Part shown: positions 5,414 through 9,278 of the stretch, piece by piece | How positions within the stretch are numbered: the first letter of the stretch is position 1 | Layout: each line of letters begins with the position of its first letter | Assembly (NCBI GenBank): GCA_903924805.1 | Contig: CAIYCZ010000453.1 | Location: 1-9,278 of the forward strand | From: an uncultured delta proteobacterium | Lineage (GTDB): Bacteria; Desulfobacterota; WTBG01; CAIYCZ01 | Length of the DNA stretch: 9,278 nt | Reading direction: 5' to 3' | The notes under the pieces: generated by a model | Told to the model about the DNA's origin: nothing | Seen by the model: only the letters and a program-made list of their open reading frames with translations | Databases searched by the model: none | Program-made: the position numbers and the translations under genes

Positions 5414-7708
5414 ATGAACACTGCACTGCGATTAAAAAACTATCTGTTGCCGGGGATTCTGATTGCCCTGTTTCTGGTGCTGCGGCTTTCCCTGCTGCTT
5501 ACTGACCACGCCCCCATAGACTTTAAGGAAGAGGCTGCGTGCGGCGTACTGGCACACGATGTCTTAAGCCACCAGAGGCTCTGGCACTTTTTTGATTACC
5601 AGTTTTTCAGACATGCAGGAGCCACCCTGGTTAACGCGGTAGTAGCCATTCCCTGTTTTCTGGTGTTTGGCCAGTCCATTATAGCGCTCAAGCTCATCCC
5701 CCTGCTTTTTTCACTGGGCAGCCTGATACTCTGGTATCTGTTCCTGCGTAAGTATTTTAATCGGTCAGTTGCTTTTATAGCAGGTCTTTTATGTGCTGTA
5801 TCCCCGCCGTATTATTCACGGCTTAACCTGGTCTGCGCTCTGGGCAGGATTGAGGAAAACTTTTTTTCGATCGCGGTTATTACCCTGTTTTTTAGCATCT
5901 TCCTCCGCCCTGATCGTTTGCGGAATTCAGTGAGCCAGGCACCACTGCTTATCCTCTGCGGTCTCATCTCGGGGATAGCACTGTACTCATTTTACTCCTT
6001 CATTATCACCTTGATCCTGTGCCTTTCTTTCTGGTACCTGCTTGATAAATCCTTCCTCTGGAGTAAAAAATTCCTGTTGTTCTCTGCTTCGTTTCTGGCT
6101 GGTTTTACGCCATGGCTCATGTATAACGTCGCCAACAGATTGAGCGGCCTCGATGTGTTACAGCTGCGGACGGTAGGCGCCAGTCTGCTGCAGAGTGAAT
6201 ACTACACTGCATTAGTTGAGAAAGGTATGAGACTGTGCTTCTATAACCTGCCCCATTCGCTCGGGTTTGATTATGCACATGGCGGAGGAATGGCCGTGCA
6301 CAGCGTGGCGTACTATCTTATTTTTGCGGGATGCCTTATCACGCTGCTCGTGAGCCGGAGAAACTCGGTTGCGCACCTGTTTAAGGCGCTTTCTCCCTGG
6401 AGAAAAATTGAAGAGCACATACAAGCACAGCTCCCGCTGCTTTTCATTTTAGCATTCCCGTTCCTTTTTTTTCTGATATTTACGGTCAGCAGTTTTGATA
6501 CTCCTCCGCTCATGTACACGGTGGGCAAGGTTTTTGATTTTACCCGGCCGCCGTTAGCGATATACCGATACCGGTACTTCATGCAGCTATATCCCTTCAT
6601 GTTTGCCATACTGGCTATTGGCATTGACCGGTTTGGGCTGCACGCAACGCAGCGGCTGCGGAAGTATGCAGGTGCTGCCGTGGTCGTATATGCAGTGATG
6701 CTCGGTTTGTACAGCAACGGTGCCCTGGTATCGTGGGACAGATTCGGTCAGGGGTTCATCTACCGAGGTCATCAGAAAAGCTATTACGGGTTCAGTTTGA
6801 TTTTCCTGCACGCCTATGACGTGCAGGAAATGGTACAGACGCTGGATACGTTTGATACGGACCTGAAGCCCACCATGTTTACCCTGCTGGGGGTGAGGAT
6901 AGGCATGGTACACCAGGGGGATTGTGCAGCATTGAAAGATGCAGAGCTCACCCCAGAACCGTATCGAAAGCACGTATACTTCGGCATCGCAGATGTTGTG
7001 ACAAACAGTGTTGCAGATGACCTGCGAAAAGCCCTGCAATTTTTCAACACGGTTCCCCTCAGTCACCAGCCGGCATGCTATGAAGCATATGGCTTCAGGC
7101 TTGGGTCCAGGTTTCTGAGAGCGGCCCGTGATTTCAGCAGCTACCCCGCTTCAATAAATGCAGCTGAGCGGGCGCTGTATAAGAAGCTGTTATCCACGGG
7201 GAGCCGGTCACCGTGGGATATCACCGGTTATGTCCAGGCACTTGACTCAATAGATGAGCGGTTTAAACCGTACGGCTACGTCGGCCTGGGACGTTTTCTC
7301 GGTGCTGAAGAACGGATTGACGAAGAGCATTTTAAAAAAATTATCGAAGGCGTCGATACAAAACACCGGGCTTATGTGTATATGGGGTATGGCAAAGAAG
7401 CGGTAAAGAGATTTATCTCAAGCACGGGCAGTCTGCTTGAGGCAGAGGAGATAGGGAAACGTTTCGGGAGATTCTATGGAGAAGAACTGGGTACCTATAC
7501 TGAGCAGTTCAGGTCATCGCTAAGCCTGGTTGAGGACGGCTATAAGCCGCTCGTATATCAATGTCTGGGTCTGTCTCTGAGCAGGGGTGCCGGTGAGCCG
7601 GCAGTGGCGGATTATGTGCTCACGGTGATTGATGCCCGGTATAAAGCATATTTTTTAAAAGCGCTCCGCGGGGAGGTAGAAAAATACCGGGACATCTTAA
7701 CACTATGA
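5414..7708 (+). CDS. GT-C-like membrane glycosyltransferase with a C-terminal repeat domain (764 aa)
   Basis: Residues 1-440 hold about ten hydrophobic spans (near 11-30, 72-92, 94-112, 118-131, 150-164, 177-210, 219-237, 298-313, 340-358, 388-404, 419-435; some may be re-entrant). A first outer loop carries DFKEE (36-40), an acidic patch where GT39/GT83-type enzymes such as ArnT keep the catalytic Asp/Glu. RYRYFMQLYP (385-394) is a further family-like block. Such enzymes take sugar from a polyprenyl-phosphate donor on the periplasmic face. From about 440 onward the protein is soluble; residues 513-764 hold six degenerate aromatic/Gly motifs, listed separately. If the topology is standard this domain faces the periplasm. 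The start is 9 nt after the previous stop with no purine-rich ribosome site, so coupling is likely. The GT-C class is likely by architecture; acceptor and sugar are unknown. Confidence 0.8.
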   Translation: MNTALRLKNYLLPGILIALFLVLRLSLLLTDHAPIDFKEEAACGVLAHDVLSHQRLWHFFDYQFFRHAGATLVNAVVAIPCFLVFGQSIIALKLIPLLFSLGSLILWYLFLRKYFNRSVAFIAGLLCAVSPPYYSRLNLVCALGRIEENFFSIAVITLFFSIFLRPDRLRNSVSQAPLLILCGLISGIALYSFYSFIITLILCLSFWYLLDKSFLWSKKFLLFSASFLAGFTPWLMYNVANRLSGLDVLQLRTVGASLLQSEYYTALVEKGMRLCFYNLPHSLGFDYAHGGGMAVHSVAYYLIFAGCLITLLVSRRNSVAHLFKALSPWRKIEEHIQAQLPLLFILAFPFLFFLIFTVSSFDTPPLMYTVGKVFDFTRPPLAIYRYRYFMQLYPFMFAILAIGIDRFGLHATQRLRKYAGAAVVVYAVMLGLYSNGALVSWDRFGQGFIYRGHQKSYYGFSLIFLHAYDVQEMVQTLDTFDTDLKPTMFTLLGVRIGMVHQGDCAALKDAELTPEPYRKHVYFGIADVVTNSVADDLRKALQFFNTVPLSHQPACYEAYGFRLGSRFLRAARDFSSYPASINAAERALYKKLLSTGSRSPWDITGYVQALDSIDERFKPYGYVGLGRFLGAEERIDEEHFKKIIEGVDTKHRAYVYMGYGKEAVKRFISSTGSLLEAEEIGKRFGRFYGEELGTYTEQFRSSLSLVEDGYKPLVYQCLGLSLSRGAGEPAVADYVLTVIDARYKAYFLKALRGEVEKYRDILTL
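6950..7705 (+). repeat. Paired degenerate protein repeats in the C-terminal domain of the membrane glycosyltransferase
   Basis: Six copies of a motif close to [VI]-[DPE]-x-x-[YFH]-[KRQ]-[PAK]-x-x-Y-x-x-x-G are visible. They begin at residues 513 (TPEPYRKHVYFG), 547 (VPLSHQPACYEAYG), 613 (IDERFKPYGYVGLG), 647 (VDTKHRAYVYMGYG), 706 (VEDGYKPLVYQCLG) and 739 (IDARYKAYFLKALRG). Spacing is 34, 66, 34, 59 and 33, so they form three pairs starting 100 and 93 residues apart; the last pair is cut short by the C-terminus. The 33-34-residue spacing and the helix-friendly intervening sequence suggest helical hairpins of TPR-like size, but the canonical TPR residues are not kept. Confidence 0.7.
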
Positions 7709-7714
7709 TGGTTA

Positions 7715-7745
7715 AAAGAGCTGGTTACACAGTACCGGTCTCTTT
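7715..7745. terminator. Candidate bidirectional terminator between convergent genes
   Basis: AAAGAG (7715-7720) pairs with CTCTTT (7740-7745). After a one-base bulge, CTGGT (7721-7725) pairs with ACCGG (7734-7738), with one T-G wobble and an 8-nt loop. The A and T stretches at the two feet would give short U-runs for transcripts from either side. It fills the 35-bp gap between the facing stop codons and touches the stop of the minus-strand gene. The U-tracts are short, so termination strength is doubtful. Confidence 0.4.
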
Positions 7746-9003
7746 AGTCCTCTTTCCGCAGGACAAGGATCATTTCTGCCTTAAGTATATAACATTCCTT
7801 ATCCAGGACAAAGCCCCGGTCATGTAACATGGCGAGCAGGCTTTCCCTGGTATAACAGGTAATGTGCTCACTTTTATATCCCCCGCGCTTAAAAAAACCG
7901 TACAGGGGTTCTATGATATTCCACATTATCCCTCCGTAATCGGGTGTGCCGATAATCAGCCGGCCTCCGCTGCGCAAAACCCGCGCGATTTCATCACAGG
8001 GCGCGGCTCCCGGTTCCAGATGCTCAATGACCTGAGAACAGATGACACATGAAAAGCTCCTATCCTTGAAGGGGAGAGACCATAAGGTGCCCTGTATAAG
8101 CGGTTTATGGTGGCGTGTCATATAGCGGAGTTTATTGAGCCTGATGTCCAGGCCGACAGCATTTTTTATGGTCTGCAGGATCACGCTTGAGCCGCAGCCA
8201 ATATCAAGCGTCAGCCCTGAAGGGAGGGCGTTTTCAGTTATAAAGTCATGCCGCCTGTGCTGCCAGTAGCGCTGCAGGGGGATACGGCTGTAGTAGGCAC
8301 GCTCATCATAGTCAGCACAGTCAATGGAATTGCGCAGCCGCCACATCCTGAAAAAAGTCTTCATTATGGCATAGCCGAATTTTATTACTCTGGCTTTAGA
8401 GGTTCCCGTATCCCGCTGGGCATAGGCAAACGGCACCTCGAAAATCCGGTAGCCTTCGGCGTAGCATTTAATGAGGATCTCCTCAAGGATCTCAAAATCC
8501 CGGCTCTCAAGGTTGAGCGCATCGAGAACGCGTTTCTTATACAGACGAAACCCGCTTGAAATGTCTTTCAGGGGCAGGGATAGGGTCTTTGAGAAAATAG
8601 TGTTTAGAATAATGCTCAATAATTTTCTCAAGAATGGCATGGATGCACTGCCACTCTCGACATAGCGCGAAGCGATAATGACATCAGCCGCATCCCTGCG
8701 CTCCCACAGGGCTTGTATAAAGTGCGGGTCGTGGGAAAAATCCGCATCAAGTGTCAGGATACACTCACCCCGGGCAGCCTTAAACCCTTCTTTTAACGCT
8801 CCTCCATAGCCCCGTTCGGTCTGATGGATGACTATGGCACCAAGCTGCTGTGCTGTCTCCGGAGTACCATCGATTGAACCCCCATCCACAACGATAATTT
8901 CATAGCGACAGTTGCTTGCTGCAATAACCTGCATTACGCGCGGGATAAGCCGCATAATGTTGTTATTTTCATTTAATGCAGGGATCATTATCGATAGGTC
9001 CAT
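7744..9003 (-). CDS. Bifunctional GT2 glycosyltransferase / class I SAM methyltransferase (419 aa)
   Basis: Residues 1 to about 225 are a DPM1-like GT2 domain: SIMIPALNE (4-12), VVDGGSIDGT (38-47), ERGYGGALKEG (63-73), the metal-site block LDADFSHDP (85-93), ASRYVESG (111-118) and DISSGFRLY (147-155). There are no strong transmembrane spans. After a linker, residues about 255-419 form a class I methyltransferase with the SAM-binding LDIGCGSS (266-273), an acidic GLDIR (284-288), LPFKDRSFSCVICSQVIEHLE (310-330) and RVLRSGGRLIIGTPD (341-355). The fusion is a known architecture in envelope-sugar clusters, though I know no defined product. It could add a sugar to a lipid or glycan and then methylate it. 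The gene is convergent with the cluster and has its own upstream region. No Shine-Dalgarno is seen before ATG 9003; a second ATG five codons in has none either, and the longer form keeps the first strand whole. Confidence 0.92.
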   Translation of the reverse strand: MDLSIMIPALNENNNIMRLIPRVMQVIAASNCRYEIIVVDGGSIDGTPETAQQLGAIVIHQTERGYGGALKEGFKAARGECILTLDADFSHDPHFIQALWERRDAADVIIASRYVESGSASMPFLRKLLSIILNTIFSKTLSLPLKDISSGFRLYKKRVLDALNLESRDFEILEEILIKCYAEGYRIFEVPFAYAQRDTGTSKARVIKFGYAIMKTFFRMWRLRNSIDCADYDERAYYSRIPLQRYWQHRRHDFITENALPSGLTLDIGCGSSVILQTIKNAVGLDIRLNKLRYMTRHHKPLIQGTLWSLPFKDRSFSCVICSQVIEHLEPGAAPCDEIARVLRSGGRLIIGTPDYGGIMWNIIEPLYGFFKRGGYKSEHITCYTRESLLAMLHDRGFVLDKECYILKAEMILVLRKED

Positions 9004-9102
9004 GGGAAAAAAATCAGCCTGTGGCGTTATAGTGTTATTAAACAGTTTGGATTAACGGTATGATTTTTTGAAGAATGAATTTTACTGCTCGATTTTATCT
9101 TC

Positions 9103-9131
9103 AAAATAGCCATAACCTTTCTACTGGTCAA
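9103..9131 (-). promoter_or_regulatory. Candidate promoter for the glycosyltransferase-methyltransferase gene
   Basis: On the minus strand TTGACC (9131-9126; 5 of 6 to consensus) is separated by exactly 17 bp from TATTTT (9108-9103; 4 of 6). Transcription would begin near 9096, leaving a leader of about 90 nt before ATG 9003. Confidence 0.4.
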
Positions 9132-9249
9132 TCAACTGCTTTTATACATAAGAATTTTCCTGTTACAAAGGACTTTTTTTTGATTTTAATTGTCTCACTA
9201 TCTCCCTAACCATGCAAAAGAAAACAGGGTAAACTCCCAGCGCACTCTA

Positions 9250-9278
9250 TTGTAAATTTGAGGTATTCTTGATAAGAT
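9250..9278 (+). promoter_or_regulatory. Weak promoter-like pair at the right edge
   Basis: TTGTAA (9250-9255) lies 17 bp from TAAGAT (9273-9278), each 4 of 6 to the sigma70 consensus. It would drive a plus-strand gene outside the window. Base composition alone could produce it. Confidence 0.15.

Larger units (their letters stand above)
9004..9278. other. AT-rich upstream region of the fusion gene, no gene seen
   Basis: This is low-GC DNA with many A and T runs, unlike the flanking coding sequence. On the minus strand a short open frame (27 codons, containing MVREIVRQLKSKKSPL) is bounded by stops and has no supporting signal. The region most likely holds the promoter of the minus-strand gene and the beginning of control sequence for a gene beyond the right edge. 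Confidence 0.55.

Noticed and set aside
6587..7066. 159-codon minus-strand frame within the membrane glycosyltransferase gene
   Set aside because: It lies wholly opposite a strongly supported coding region and has no recognisable motif; it is a shadow of that gene.

Overview
The window reads as a chromosomal segment from a Gram-negative-type (diderm) bacterium of intermediate GC content. Pointers are a predicted lipoprotein, polyprenyl-phosphate-type sugar transferases and a multi-span GT-C-like glycosyltransferase with a large C-terminal domain. Nothing in the sequence fixes the phylum. The gene style (B12-type radical SAM enzymes mixed with GT2 enzymes, many intergenic scraps) fits an anaerobic or uncultivated lineage, but that is an impression only.

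Layout. Positions 1-861 hold the 3' part of a radical SAM gene with a CX4CX2C cluster motif; its start is off the left edge. A 424-bp AT-rich, apparently non-coding stretch (862-1285) with a plausible sigma70-type promoter leads to a small predicted lipoprotein gene (1286-1906), which carries a 30-bp in-frame tandem duplication. After a 196-bp gap with a compact GC-rich hairpin comes a same-strand cluster. It holds a soluble GT2 glycosyltransferase (2103-2858), a membrane-anchored GtrB/DPM1-type GT2 (2870-3799), a cobalamin-binding radical SAM enzyme with a hydrophobic C-terminal segment (3932-5404) and a 764-aa membrane glycosyltransferase with a C-terminal repeat domain (5414-7708). Facing it is a 419-aa glycosyltransferase-methyltransferase fusion (7744-9003, minus strand). 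A short hairpin between the two convergent stop codons may terminate both transcripts.

How the genes could work together (inference). The cytoplasmic GT2 enzymes load sugars onto a polyprenyl-phosphate or another acceptor. The membrane enzyme, with its active site on the periplasmic face as in GT-C relatives, transfers a lipid-linked sugar to an envelope acceptor. The B12 radical SAM enzyme and the methyltransferase half of the fusion could modify the lipid or the sugar. The most distinctive item is the C-terminal third of the membrane enzyme. It contains six copies of a degenerate aromatic/Gly motif arranged as three pairs, with 33-34 residues inside a pair and 93-100 residues between pairs. 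I do not recognise this as a named domain.

I see no tRNA, rRNA, CRISPR array, complete insertion sequence or phage gene.
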